Positions 39,901 to 51,966 are shown, counted from the first letter of the stretch. The stretch: 64,000 nucleotides of DNA from Colius striatus (GCF_028858725.1 NC_084763.1:20682001-20746000), one strand, 5' to 3'. Notes: a model not told the origin generated them from the letters alone. Numbers and translations: made by a program.

Positions 39901-42900
39901 AGAAGAGAACCTAAGGAAACAAACGTGGACTCTGTCAAAATAATTAGTTTCAAATGTTATTTCTTCTATCACAGCTGAAGATCTGCTAGGAAACTTCACG
40001 TGCATTCCTCAGTTTCTTTCTACTCAGCTATTCTTACATCAACATAAAATACAAACCTTCCCCCCAAATATTTGTATTTCTTGCAGAAGCTAATTTTTAC
40101 ACACTTATTCAGGCATTTCCGTCTAGTGCTTGTATGAGTATAAATGAACTGTCATAAATTATTGCATTCTAGTGGGTTCCCAACTGTTGCTCTCTCTATC
40201 TCAGTTTGTTTCCATTGTAACCACTTAACAGGAAGTCTAGAAACATAGCTGTTTTAGCAAATAAATACATTAAATACTGAAGTACATATTTGTTAATTTC
40301 TCCTCTCTTTTTTTTTTTTTTTAAATTGGGGCAAATATTTTGAACGTTTGCAGGGTATTTGGAGTAACATTTTGAAGTGGTATGTTTTTTGCCTTATGTT
40401 ATTTGCATTTAAACTGAGCGTATTCTGCCACATGTATAAATGACCTTCATCTTAGTGACACTGCATATGCTAAAACTTTTTTATGTTAGCACCTGAATAT
40501 TAACAAGTGCCATGTTCCTTAAAAGAACTATGAATATTAACAGATAATTGTGAAAAACTCATTCATTTAGTCTTTGATATTGTGGAATCACGAGAGTTTG
40601 AGATTAGAATGAACCCTAGAAGAAAAAGCAAATTCGGCCAAAACCACCAACTTTCAATTTGTTTTACACTAAAACCACACATTTTGCATGTAGTTTATGT
40701 ACCATGAATATTGACTCCCGTCAAGTTTGGCTGTAATTAGGTGCACAGTTTTACTTAAAAGGATTTGAACCTTAGAAAAAGTGTAGCAGAACCTGGGCAG
40801 AGCTCTGAGTTAACAATGAAACTGGAAACAGGACATTTCATGTGGTTTTGGGTTTCATAATGAAAGTTTGACATAGTTCAAGTCATCAATCAGTTCTAAC
40901 CATTTCCTTAGAGTTAAACTCTTCCATGTTTTCAGTTTTTATCAGTAGATTTTATTCATACTATCAGGTCAAAGAAAAAGATAATTGTCCAGTTGATGAA
41001 GTATTCCTATCTAACAAGTCACTGCACTTTGAGTTGGACAACATGAGTGTCTAAACTGTAGCTAATAATGCCGAAAAACCTTCTGTAATGCTAACCACAA
41101 TGGTTCAGACTGTTTTCTACCATGGACCATGATATGCAGCTTTGCTTGGGCTGTGTGAAGTTCATCCTAACCCTCAATTGTTGGATCAAACTTTTGTATT
41201 CCTAAAAGCATCTTTTATTTTTCCTTTTTTTTTTTCCCTCTTGCCTGGGAGAGAAATACAGTGGTTACAACTGGTAGAAAAAGATTCAGGAAAGGGAAGA
41301 GAAACAGAAACAGCCAATAACATTGCAAACCACTTCGGAAATAACTTAGTGTAACTTTGCTTATTACAGCTAAAATAACTAAAACAACAGTTACATGTTT
41401 GGTGATCATGGTTTACATCCTAGTAAATTACTAGAGCTTCTCTTCAGACACATCCCTAAAGTAACCACTTATCAACCAACTCTTCTTTTAGGTAACAATT
41501 ATCTGTTAGTCTCATGCCTAAAAGTTGTTTAGTACTGTGATGATCAGGGTTTTAAAAGGATCCACTCTTTTTTTCATCTTCCCATGCCCCACATTAAATA
41601 TCTTTACATGATAGGACTAAGAATTATATCTCTGGGGAGAAAGCCGTGAAATTAATGACCTGATCAACATATACGCATGATATAGGTACAGTATAGCTGA
41701 TCCTAAGATGCCAGCTTTCCTCCTTACCTCTTGCTTTCTAATTGTATTAAATTATATTATACAAATTTCTATTGCATTTTTTGTTTGGTTGGCTTTTTTT
41801 AGTGGAAGTAGTTGGTTGTACCTGCCTCATGGAAATTACAAGCATGACTCATCAAAGATCTAGTCTACTGTTACGGATGGAGGAGGATATGATCCACAGA
41901 ATCCTATTTTTTTTTAAGTGGAAGTAGTTCTGAAATCCATAGTCAGGAAGAATATTATGTTAAATAACACGTAGATAGTGTTTCTGGAAGTTGCAGTGCG
42001 GGTAAGACTTGTGGATGCAGCTTGTCCTTATGGCAGACAGAAACTGTGCAACTACAGAGTCAGACTGATGTCATTAATCCATTAATATTCATTTCTGTGA
42101 TCTTTTATGGGAAAGTGGACTCCTCTCTAATACAGTTTCAACCATCTAGGATGTCTTGTGGCATCCAGAGGTGGAAGACTCTCTATACTCATTTGTGGTC
42201 ATGTTCACCCTTCACTTCATTACGCCAAACAGTTTTGTTGGGTTATCTTCCATCATTTTGCCTCTCTGTGACTCATTTGACACCAAGGGGCAAAGTGAAA
42301 TGACTGCTGGGGCGGCATCAGCAAACGTATGTATTTGCTTCAGTTTTACAAGCATCTTAGTCAAAATAGACATACAGCTATGATAGAGACTTACGCAAAA
42401 TGATGCAGTAGTTTGACTAAAAGTAACGAGTTTTATCCAAAATCACATTTTACATATGCTTATTGAACTCTATGTTTAAAAAAAGATTCCATGATGGAAA
42501 TACTCTGCAGAAAATGTTTGCAGGAGTAAACGAGCCTCGTCACAGAGGCAATCAATAGGGAGATGTCTGTTTGTATATGATTTTACATATCTGCAAGCTA
42601 GCTGAGACATCTAACTGCAAAATTCTGCACCATGGGACACTGTGTAGATATCTGATACTTTCTAAGGGATTTGGGGTCCATAAACTAATGAATGCACTAC
42701 ATGTAGCCATATATGTAGGTTTTTCACCTCTGACGAGTGTAGTACGGATAATTTACTTCATTTAATAAGCAATTAAGTGCAGTTCAATACAGCTGACTAT
42801 CGTAAGTTAAATATTCATTTTACGTAACTGTTTCAGGACATCGTGTGTGAGAGAACACAAACGAGCAAAAATTGCTCAAGCAAAATGTGAGAGGGGACGA

Positions 42901-45900
42901 CAGCTTGTGTGCGATGCCTTTCAGGGCTATGAATTTCATTTCATAGCACTTTTGCTTTTTGATAGGCATCCTATCCAGGCTGGGGCAGGTTGCAGACAAA
43001 AAAAAATCTAGGTTGGTGTGTAACTTTCAAGTTCAGCGTGGGGGATGCCGCAGAATGCTGTGATTCACGTTGCTGCGCCTCAGATTCTTGGGTCACATGT
43101 AAATTAAGATTGCTGCAGTCGCGCTGGTTAAAGCGTTTGAGCAGTGTCAGGCAACTATTGTTGTTCAGGGCAAAACAGAGGGGAAGCCAGTCTGAAGAGA
43201 CTGAAAAACAACTTCAATCTGATATGCAAACATATCAGGGCTGTGGGGTCTGTGTCAGCAGCAGTGCCAGTGCTGAGGCTTCCACAGATCAGTGTGGGAA
43301 GGGGCAGCAGGGCACATCCTTCCCCTTAACCCACACTCTGGTCAATCCATGTGGCAAGTAAGCACCAGCTCACCAGGGCGCCATCCACCTTTTGCCATAG
43401 GTGTTTTCCTTCAGAAGCCACAGGTTGGTATTTTCATTGGCTTGCTGTCCAGGAGTTACCATTAGCTGTGGATGTCCATGCATCACCACTTGCAGTGGGG
43501 AAAATGCATTCAAATCCCCACTGAGGTGAGTTCCCCGCTCCTACTGCACAGCTCTGCATCACATCCAGCAGAGGCTGGTGCTTACGAGTTACCCAAATGG
43601 CTGCAGAGCTGTCAGAAGTATGTATGTATAAAAGCCAATCAGCCTGATCTCCCCAAAGAAATCTGATAAAAGAGAACACAGCCATGCTGGTTTTGCTCTG
43701 CTGCCAGGTCATTTCTGTTTGCATTGCACAAGAGCCAAGCCTCAAGATTTGGGCCCATATTTCCTAATTTATTTTGAACAAGAAAAGATTAGAATGGAGA
43801 TCTTAGGAGGCACCAAGGCAGCATGCCACTCTGGAGAATTTGTTTTGCTCTGCAGCTACTGAGACTGCTACTTGAGAGTTAATTCACCATGAGGTTGAAA
43901 AATGTAGTCCAACTTTTAAAGTATTTGTTATATTTCAACACAAGCTAGTGCAAAATGCATTTATATATCATAATCCCAGTGAGACAACTGTAGTAAGGAG
44001 AATAAGCTTTATTAAGCATATATTTGTTAGCTGTACATTGATTAGAAGCTATGAAAATGTGATGTTACTATTGCCGCATGTTTAAATGATTGCCTGCATA
44101 TGTATCCATGACAATATCTATTCATCTTCTGTTCTTTATATATGTTTTTAATATAAATATCTTTATTCTAGTGGAACATTTTAATATCAAAGTTGACACA
44201 GTGAAGTGCAAATTGGAATAGGTCAAAGGAAAATCAGATAGCTGTATTTTGCATTTATTTCAAGTAGTTTGGTATTGATAAGAGATATCTGATGGTTCTC
44301 TGTATGTCTCAAGACATAGCAGCCTTCAGTAATTCATGCTTTCTAGTCGAAGTGAGGGTGCCACACTCAGCCTTCCAAAAGTCTGTAGTAAATATGGACC
44401 AGGCATAAGTGATGCATGGGAATTAGATTAATCCATGTTGTAGGGAGTTTATAAGGTTTAGTACATATATACAGTTTCAAGAATGTTATTTTCCATAATC
44501 ATGTATCTCAAGCATAGGAAGCATATGCATGATTATATAATTAACAGAATATTTGTTTGTCAGTGTTTGGTTAGCGTGCATAATAATATCATTATTTAGG
44601 CCTTCTGTGCTCCTGTATTATCAGATTGTTATCTCCCTGTTCCTTTAATTCACTGTCTCTGCTTTTCAGATTAATCACTTTGGTTTAATCTGAACATTTT
44701 AAGGGGTTTTTTTGACGATGGTTTGTGAACACCAAAGCCAAAGTTATTTTAGAAGAGATTTTAATCTCTTTTTGTTTTTTGTTGTTTTGGGGTTTCGTTT
44801 GTTTCTTTTTGTTATTGTCATATCTAGTAATCGGTTTTGTAAGGTGGTGTTTTAGTCCCAAACCTTGTTCCAAATCATATTTGTAAATATCTGTTCTATT
44901 CTAATCAGCTCTGCATCTCTCAAATTATCTTCAAATTATCTTCAATGTCCTTTTCCTCCATGCTGAAACTGAGTTTCATTACTGCCAGCTGAAACTCTCC
45001 CACTGTTCATGATGACGGTCTTTAATGGTCAGTCTTGCTCACTGTTGAAGTTTAATGTATCAGGCTTTTCTGAAAAGGATGAAAAACACTACAATGTTGG
45101 TATTTTCCATCTTGCCACAAAGTCTGAACTAGTTAACACCGGTTTTCCCGCAAGTATTCAAACGTTTGGGAAATTATCTCTTTTTCCTTCTTTTTGTTTT
45201 TGAGACATGAAATAATAGTTGGTCTTTTTGGAAAAAGTTGGTTTCTAAATAAACAACCTGCTAGATAGTTGTCCCTTGATCATACGTTACAGAAGACATT
45301 ATCTGAATTTTCCTTTTTCTTTGTGAAACTCGATTTTTGGTGGTTTTTTGTCCTTTTCAGTGCTCTCGGTAACAATCTTAGTAACCTTTTTCAGGACATG
45401 CAACACAGGTACAACTTTCCATGTTTCCTACGTACGCCACCTCCACTTGCTCCACTTCCAATAATAGTATTATGTAATTGTGTATTCATTTTTGAGCATT
45501 GCCTTTTCTTTGCTTCTAATAATCTCATTTGTGCATTTCTGAATATAGATATTTCATGTATTTCACCCTATTATCATTTTCCTTTTCCTGCATGCCCCCT
45601 AAGTCGTTTGTGCTTATTTCCGTAAACAGCTTGTTTCTTTTCCTAGTCTCGATGCATTCTTCTTCTTTTTTAGCAATGTATGTATTGTCAGAATTTTGCT
45701 CTTCATAGATTATCGCTTCACCTTTGTTTGGAGGCCGTGCTATTTTGTGTTGCAAAACAGTATCAGCCTCCCCACTCACCGATTTTTGCTGCTGCTTCAA
45801 GTTTGTATGTGCAGTTTGGTTATGGGTTGGGGGTTTTTTATTGTTGTTTTGGGTTTGGGGTTTTGTTTTTTGAAATTACTACCCTAAACATTTTGGCTGT

Positions 45901-46080
45901 GTATCTGCCTGTGCAATAATTCATGTTTTCTTTGGTTGATGATGCAACTTTCCTTTTAGACATAGAATATTCAAACATTATGCATTTTATCAATAAAGAA
46001 CTTCAATTTTTCTCTTATCTCATAGCCTGTACAAACTTGTTGTGTTCAAGTTTGTCTAGTTGGGTGACTTTTTTCCAAGT
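30931..46080. other. AT-rich sequence between the two CpG islands
   Basis: No supported exon. If island 1 is a SATB1 promoter this is its first intron; otherwise it is intergenic. Structures seen: a short (TA)n at 35895-35908, a degenerate AGTA-rich stretch at about 34862-34912, A-runs near 34183-34196, T-runs near 38818-38829 and 40307-40322, and several G-rich TTGGGTTT-like stretches (38915-38935, 45820-45865). Moderately GC-richer patches at 32340-32560, 35140-35500, 37110-37330 and 42990-43700 carry chance open frames only. Confidence 0.55.
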
Positions 46081-47152
46081 GCATGACGGGAAGGAGTTCT
46101 GTCTGTTCGCGGTTACTTGTCAGTGCCGTACCACCTCGCATTTTTCACCTTTCTAGGGTGCCTTTCCGTGCCGCTCTACAGACTAGGTGCGGGGCCCGTT
46201 CGGAGCCGTCCCGCACCGCACAACGCCCGAGGCGTTTCCGCGCCAGGAGGCGGGAGTGGCAGACGGCTCTTCCCTTGGGCATGCCGCCGGCCGGTTCGGC
46301 TGCCCGCGGCGCCCAGCTCTTCACCCTTGCGGAGGCTGGCGGTGGGCTGTCGGGCGGCCGATGCCCTCTGTTCAGTGGGGTCTGTTCCACTCAGCCCTCC
46401 GGCGCCTTTTCAAAACGTGCCCAATGCTCTTCTTTCATCTCCGTTGCTATGAAGGGTGCGGGGGAGGGAGAGGAAGAACTTCTCCCCGCGTGGCCCTTCG
46501 GCTCCCCGGGGGCCGCCCCCCCAGCACCTGCAAGTGCGCGGGGTCGGGTGCGTCCTCTCCTCTACACTCTGCTCCGCTCCCCTCGCCTCGCCTCTCCCTT
46601 CGGCGCCAAGGCCGGCCTGGCCGCGCTGCCGCCGCAACCGCCGTCACCGCCGTCGTGCACCTGCCCGGCGCGGCGCGGGCCGCGCAGGCTCCGCACGGAG
46701 AGGCAGGAGCTGCGCTGGCACAGCGCGCTGGGCAGCGCCGGCAGGATATTGTTCAACCTTCACCCCCGCCCCTCCTCCTCTTCTGCTCCCCCCGACTCTA
46801 TACTCCCCTCCCCCGCCGCAGGCCCCCATCTGCCGCGCGGGGCGTGCGCGGGAGGCACGGGGCGGCGCGGTGCGTGGCGGCGGGCATTGTGCGCCCCGCG
46901 CGCGGCGCAGGCAGGGCCGCCTCACCCGCACCCAGCGGGCTGCAAATTCGTGCGCGCCCGGAAGCCGCACGCCCTCTTCCCCCGGCCCCCCCGCGCCGCT
47001 CACCTACCGCCGGCCAACCCCCCCCCCCTTTCCCGCCCCGGCCCGGCCCGGCGCCCCCACCCCGATCTCGTTGCGGGTCCCGCTGTGCCACCTCTCTTCT
47101 CCAGACCCCCCGCCTCCCCCGCCGGCCTCCCCTCCCCCACGCCTCTCTCCTT

Positions 47153-47219
47153 CACCACCACCACCACCTCCTCCTCCTCCTCCTCCTGCTGCTGCTCTGC
47201 CACTTTCTCTCTCTCTCTC
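47153..47219. repeat. (CAC)n-(CTC)n-(CTG)n-(CT)n compound microsatellite
   Basis: CAC units (about 47153-47167), seven CTC units (about 47167-47187), CTG units and then alternating CT (47206-47219). The CTC and CT parts are a pure pyrimidine strand within the promoter island. Confidence 0.9.
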
Positions 47220-47370
47220 CCAGGACGCGTCGGCTGATCCGGGGCCGCCGGGGAAGGGCTCCGGGCAGCAGCAGGGAGGCTGCGTCCTCCTCCCGGCTCG
47301 GGCTGTAAAAAAAAAAAAAAGAAAGGAAAAAAAAAAAAAGCCGGTGGCCTCGGTGTTATTTTGTATTAAA

Positions 47371-47442
47371 ATGAGGAGGAGGAAGAAGAAGCAGCGGCAG
47401 CGGCAGCAGCGGCAGCGAGCGGTAGCGGAGAGGAGGCTCTGA
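47371..47442 (+). other. Upstream ORF, 23 residues, very basic
   Basis: ATG at 47371 (A at -3) to TGA at 47440-47442. The peptide consists mostly of Arg, Lys and Gln (starts MRRRKKKQRQ) because it reads through a GGA/AAG/CAG/CGG repeat. It would be an upstream ORF of SATB1 if transcription starts before it, which is likely but not shown. No in-frame continuation to SATB1 exists. A polybasic nascent peptide can slow ribosomes; that is inference. Confidence 0.3.
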
Positions 47443-47488
47443 GCAGGGGACGGCGGCGGCAGCAGCAGCAGCAGGAGGAGGAGTAGTG

Positions 47489-47509
47489 ATGAGTCAACTA
47501 ATAATTTAA
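47489..47509 (+). other. Minimal upstream ORF, 6 codons, overlapping next uORF
   Basis: ATG at 47489, five more codons, then TAA at 47507-47509. The last A of the stop is the first base of the next ATG (TAATG), so a terminating ribosome stands on the start of the following uORF. Initiation context at 47489 has G at -3 and A at +4. Confidence 0.3.
47490..47496. promoter_or_regulatory. Perfect AP-1 consensus site
   Basis: TGAGTCA, the exact AP-1 (TRE) consensus, lies at the downstream edge of the promoter island. SATB1 is an activation-responsive gene in T cells, so an AP-1 site is plausible. A 7-base match alone is weak evidence. Confidence 0.3.
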
Positions 47510-47598
47510 TGGGGACAGAAACAGAGAGAGAGGGAGAGAGAGCGAGGAGGAGGGGGGGGAGAGGGAGCAGAGCAAGGCAGCTCCGTCCGGGGACACAC

Positions 47599-47647
<49 letters not shown>

Positions 47648-47694
47648 TAGATTCATGTAACATCCAGCAACAACCACTAAACCGGCCTAAATAA
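47509..47694 (+). other. Upstream ORF, 61 residues, with Thr-His repeat
   Basis: ATG at 47509 runs to a stop ending at 47694. The N-terminal half is Arg/Glu/Gly-rich from a GA-rich tract, and the middle is a Thr-His repeat because the frame crosses the (CA)n microsatellite. Its length and composition would change with repeat length. Probably not a functional protein; possible role only as a translated upstream ORF in the SATB1 leader. Confidence 0.25.
47593..47643. repeat. (CA)n microsatellite
   Basis: About 25 CA units with one CG interruption near 47603, followed by ATACATAG. It lies in the candidate SATB1 leader. Confidence 0.95.
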
Positions 47695-47859
47695 CAACCG
47701 TACTCAGCCAGCCAGGGGAAACGAGAATTAAAAAACAAAAAACAAACAAACAAAAAGACAACAAAACAAAGCCTACCATTATTATTCTTCTTCTATTATT
47801 ATTGCCTTTTTTTGCTGGCTTGGTTTTTGTTGTTGTTGGCTTTTTGCAGCCTTTCTGAT

Positions 47860-48400
47860 TTATATTTTTTACCCCTTCTTGCGAGTAACTCTTCTCGGAG
47901 TTCCCAGATTTTTCTTTTTTTTTCTTTTTGTTTTTTTTTTTTTCCTAGTAGAAGCAGAACCAATCTTTTGGGTTTTGGTTGGTTCTGGTTTTGTTTTTTG
48001 ATTTTTTTTTTTTTTGTAAATAGGATTGTTTGTGTTTTGTGTTTTGTTTTTGTTTTTTTTAATTGTAATTTCTGCCGGTTTGGACTCGGAGGGAGTGAAA
48101 CCTCGTCACTTTTTGTAGTGGTGGTGTGCCTTGTTGTGTGTGTTTCCTTCCTCCCCTCTGTTCTTCTTCTCTCTCCCCCCCCTCTCCCGCTCCGTCTCTC
48201 CCCCTCACTCGCACAACAGCCCCCGGTAAATGAGAGGAGACAGGTCCTCTCTGCCTTTTTTTTTTTTCTTTTTTTTTTTCTCCCCTCCCCGGACCGCAAA
48301 GGCGAGATTAAAAGTGGCATTTTAGTGCCTTTTCCTGCGATTTTCTCTACGCTTTCTTTTTTCTTTCTTTTTTTCTTCTTTTTTTTTTTTTTTTTTTATC
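47860..48400. repeat. T-rich, pyrimidine-dominated low-complexity stretch
   Basis: Repeated T-runs of 8-20 bases with C and G interruptions, such as 47932-47943, 48004-48015, 48258-48282 and 48380-48397. It probably forms part of the transcribed 5' leader, where it would be strongly U-rich. Sequencing or assembly length errors are possible in such runs. Confidence 0.85.
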
Positions 48401-49144
48401 TCCAGTAGCGATCTCTGGGGCTGAGGTTTCCGCAGAAAGTTTAGGGGCTGTTACGGTGTGTATTTTTGCCGAGGGGGAGGGGAGCGGGCTCCTTCTGTGT
48501 GTGCTGCTCCTCTGGGTGCCTATTGGAGAATAATAGTGTAAGTGACAACCTAGAAGTAGACTTTCTGCTCTTCACACTGGATAGAAAAGCTGCCTCTTTT
48601 TTTTTTTTCCTTTGCTTTTTAATTTTTTTTCAATAACCCCCTTTCTCACTTGATTCTGTACGCATTTGCTTTATTTTTGAAAGGATAGCTAGACTTAAAG
48701 TCACCCTCCACCTCAATTTAAACCTGCTACTTTATTTTTTTTTTAATTATTATTGTGAATTGCTCGTTTTGAGCGTTACACTTGTCTGATCAATTTTATC
48801 TTCAGCTCCTTCTTCCGTTGCTAAACCTCGAAAACTGGCTCTCTCGAAAAATATTTAATCTGTAATTTTTGTCCATTGCCATTTTTTGCTCATGGCTACT
48901 CTTTCTCGCTATCTATTTTTGCCCCTCCCCGCCTAGAGGAAAATAGCAACAAGAAAATAAGAAAAAATAAGAGAATATTAGGGGAAGTAGTCCTCAGGTC
49001 TGCTGCACCCCCCCTTCCCCCTTCCAAAAACGGGGGGGGGGACCTAGAAAACATCAGTCTTGAACTTCTTCCTCTTCAAGAGCTCGGGCTGCAAAGGAAA
49101 CCTCCTTTGTTTTTGTTATTTATATGCTGTCAAGTTTTGAAGTG

Positions 49145-51966
49145 GTGAGTTTCGGGTCGGTTTTGCTAATTTCACTCAGAAAACTGCAGTGTTTCTGTTT
49201 CTAGATAAGTACTTTGCTTCTTTGTCTCTTTAAAAGGTCACAGGGAAAGCTTGGCCTGGATTGCGAGAGCCATATGGAACGGATAAGTGAGGAGCCTCTC
49301 TCAAATGTGATTATGGGTTTTAATGGAGGAGGGAGGGAAGAGGAGGGGAATGGCATGGGGAGGGGGCTGATTCAGGAGTAGAGGAAGAAATAATATAATA
49401 CCGGCAGCATTACATCGCGACAAAAGGAGATACCGTACCGACTCTCATTCAGAAATTGCGCGGTGTGCCCGTACGTGTACGCTGTCTCTGGGAAACTGCC
49501 TTGAAATTATGCTCTTCTCTTAGTGCCCGCGATGAAAAGTTGTAGTTGTGAAAATTGCCTAAATGCGAAACCCGGGGAAACTCTTGGCCTGGAACCGGTG
49601 GAGATGATAGTTCTTCCGTGCAACCCTCTCCCTGGGCAGGCCACGCTGGTTGTTGCTCATCACTATTCCAAACTGAGGTTTCAGTGAACTTTAGCCTTGG
49701 GCATGGAGTTTAAATGAGTAAATTAGGTGTTTTATGTGCATGTAACTTTGCTTTGTAACATAAAGCTTTTTACAAGATGACTAAGTGGTGAAAGGATGCC
49801 GATGGGTGGGTATTCTCAGGCCAAGCGAAAATGACCCATTTGATGTTTTGGTTGTAGTCAGTGTATTAACTAAACTGCGATCTATCACTTTTATTCACTG
49901 TACGTGATGTAGTGCAATTCTGACTCATGATGACTAGATACTTTTTGTAGCAAAGAACCTCAGTGCCTTGGAGTACTTCTGAAGTTGCCAGAAGTTACAA
50001 GGTTTTTCTTGTTTGAGGCTTTTTTGTTCTGTTTTGTTTTACTCTTTGCTCCCTCCCCCCCCCCCCTTTTTTTTCTTTTTTTGTTAATCCCCTTATTCTT
50101 GAGAGAGACTAGTCTCAGAAAAGCAGCCCTGCAGTGTGTTAGCAATCCTCAGAAACATCGGAAGATGTTAATGATTTGAGTCTGTTATTCTTTGCTTAGG
50201 CTGCAGTTAACACAGAAAAATCCCCCAAAAAACAAAATTAAAAGAAAAATCTTTTTGTAAAGTGGCTAAAAGAGGCACATTTACTGTTAATGAGACACAT
50301 GACCTAAAACACATGGGATCAGGAATGGTAAACCTTAGCCAGTCACCTTAGAGTGTAAGGAAAAATAACGATTTTCTGAACTTCAGCTATTCAGTGGCAT
50401 TCTTGAGGTTGTTTGTAAATTTTTGGATTAATATCTTACCTCTTCCTTTGTATCGGGAAAAGCTGCATGGTGTTTAAACAAGAAATAGTTTACAGCATTG
50501 TCATTGGCATATATATCAACGACACAAAAGTGTGTAAAAAAAATCCCCAAGATGTTTAGGCTTTAAGAGCTTTGCTAAATAATGTGCAGAAAATGTATTG
50601 AATTACTAGGCAACTGAAAGAAAGTGGCAATTATTAGATTCACACTAGTCTTTCTAACTGTGACTTCCCCAGTATTAGTGTTTGTACTTGTTAATGTAAA
50701 TTCTAGTTCATAAATTAATGTCTAGTCACCTGTCCTTAGTGATTATATTATATACATAATTGTCAGTGTAGTCACACCTTTCTCAGTTGGAGAAAGGTAG
50801 GTTAAAACAATCTCAGCAGTATTGAAGAATGAAATCATAACCAGAAAGATGTCTATGTCCTCAGCAACTGATATTGATTTTTATTTTAAATATAGTTGGC
50901 AAAGCAGATTCTGATGAATGACAAAAAATCCTCAAAACTTATTGCATTATGTTCTAGGCTTGGGAGATTTTTCGTCATTTAACTGGAATTGTTATTCATA
51001 GGCAGAGGTTTCCAAAGTTTATAACAAGGAAAATAGAAGCATGCTAACATGTACCTTTAATTTACTATTGAAATTACTTCTGTTCTTTGTTTTCAAATAG
51101 CTGTGCCAGCACGTAACTTTGCATCACCCACTTTTGGGTTTTTTTTTTTTAATATTTAGAGCTTCAAAAGTACTGTGGAAACTGTGGGGTTTTTTCAGCA
51201 TTATGTCTTCTGAGATGCTACCTACTCTTCTCAGTTATTTTTCATAACTCAATAAACTATTCCATTTAAAACTTAAATCTTAACATCTGAAAAATTTCAT
51301 ATGCATATTTTGAACTTTGCAAAAGTTGATAAACTCTTTGTATGATACTGGTCCCGCCACTGCTTTCCAAAGTTAGATGTTAAATTCTCTTATTTTTAAG
51401 GGGGGAAGGAATTGTAAGTGGATGATATTCTACATCTCTAATTAATCTGTTGCTCCCTCAACTAAAGTTTTAACAATCTCTGTATTGTGCATCCACTTAT
51501 TTTAATCAGATAGATCGAGGAATGTTTCACTAGAATATTTTTCTTTCTCTCTTAACACAATAAAACCACCCAGGGTTAATAACAAACATTTCTGTGAGAT
51601 CTGTAACAGTAGCTGTGTTGGAGTATATACCTTGACAATCATCATCATCATTTATATGAGTCTTAGTCTCTCTCAGATTTAGAAGAATATCTCTGAAAAA
51701 AAGAAAAATCAAAGGATTGCTCTAGTTGTCTTCAAAAAAATAATTCCACCAGGTTATGATGCGATCTTTCTATGAACTGGGGTATGGGGTCATTTTTTGA
51801 GAAGTTTGTGTCTTTTAAAAAAGGCATATTTTTTCCAGTTAAAATAGCTATTTGTTCTTTATGAGCCTGTGATACGTATCTGTCTCTCTGTACATGTGCA
51901 GGCTATATACGTATACATATGCGCACACGTGTACAACATATATTTTTTTTTTTTGAATCATGGCAG
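49145..51966 (+). other. SATB1: SATB1 intron 1 (inferred)
   Basis: Begins GTGAGT and ends with a T-run and GGCAG. No further exon recognised. The first few hundred bases (to about 49560) keep scattered CpGs, as at the edge of an active promoter. A C-run/T-run stretch lies at 50053-50080. Confidence 0.55.

Larger units (their letters stand above)
46180..47510. promoter_or_regulatory. SATB1: CpG island 2, probable main SATB1 promoter
   Basis: CpG-dense, very GC-rich sequence begins abruptly near 46180 and continues to about 47510, 2-3 kb before the inferred end of the first non-coding exon and 4.5 kb before the SATB1 start codon. It holds GGGGCGG boxes (for example near 46859), long C-runs and no clear TATA box at a position that would define one start, as expected for a dispersed CpG-island promoter. 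The start site cannot be fixed from sequence. A minus-strand donor (TAG|GTGAGC, exon end at 47004) could serve a divergent antisense RNA; a SATB1-AS1 transcript is known upstream of human SATB1. Confidence 0.8.
47371..49144 (+). other. SATB1: Inferred SATB1 non-coding exon 1 (start undetermined)
   Basis: The right end is supported by a strong donor (AAGTG|GTGAGT) after 49144 and the matching acceptor at 51965-51966 before the coding exon. The left end given is only the first upstream ATG discussed; the true transcription start could lie anywhere in or just after CpG island 2. The stretch lacks a coding frame of its own and is low-complexity in its first half. Joining to exon 2 gives AAGTG followed by GTGATCTTT. 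SATB1 in mammals also has a long non-coding first exon. Confidence is moderate because another first exon, including one in island 1, could be used instead. Confidence 0.55.

Noticed and set aside
44753..44770. Small palindrome AAGAGATT-TT-AATCTCTT
   Set aside because: Short AT-rich arms with a 2-base spacer are expected by chance in this composition.
46083..47442. Frames of 384, 373 and 328 codons across CpG island 2
   Set aside because: Three + strand frames and several minus-strand frames are open at once, with Pro/Arg/Ala/Ser-rich composition and microsatellite-coded runs. This is a GC effect in a promoter, not coding.
47799..48408. Lys-rich (minus) and Phe/Leu-rich (plus) frames across the T-rich stretch
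   Set aside because: They are translations of poly(T)/poly(A) runs.
48876..49148. 90-codon frame at the end of the inferred exon 1 that would run in frame towards SATB1 after splicing
   Set aside because: The frame opens at TTG and has no ATG, and the spliced product meets TGA at 51968-51970 before the SATB1 start, so it is not an N-terminal extension.
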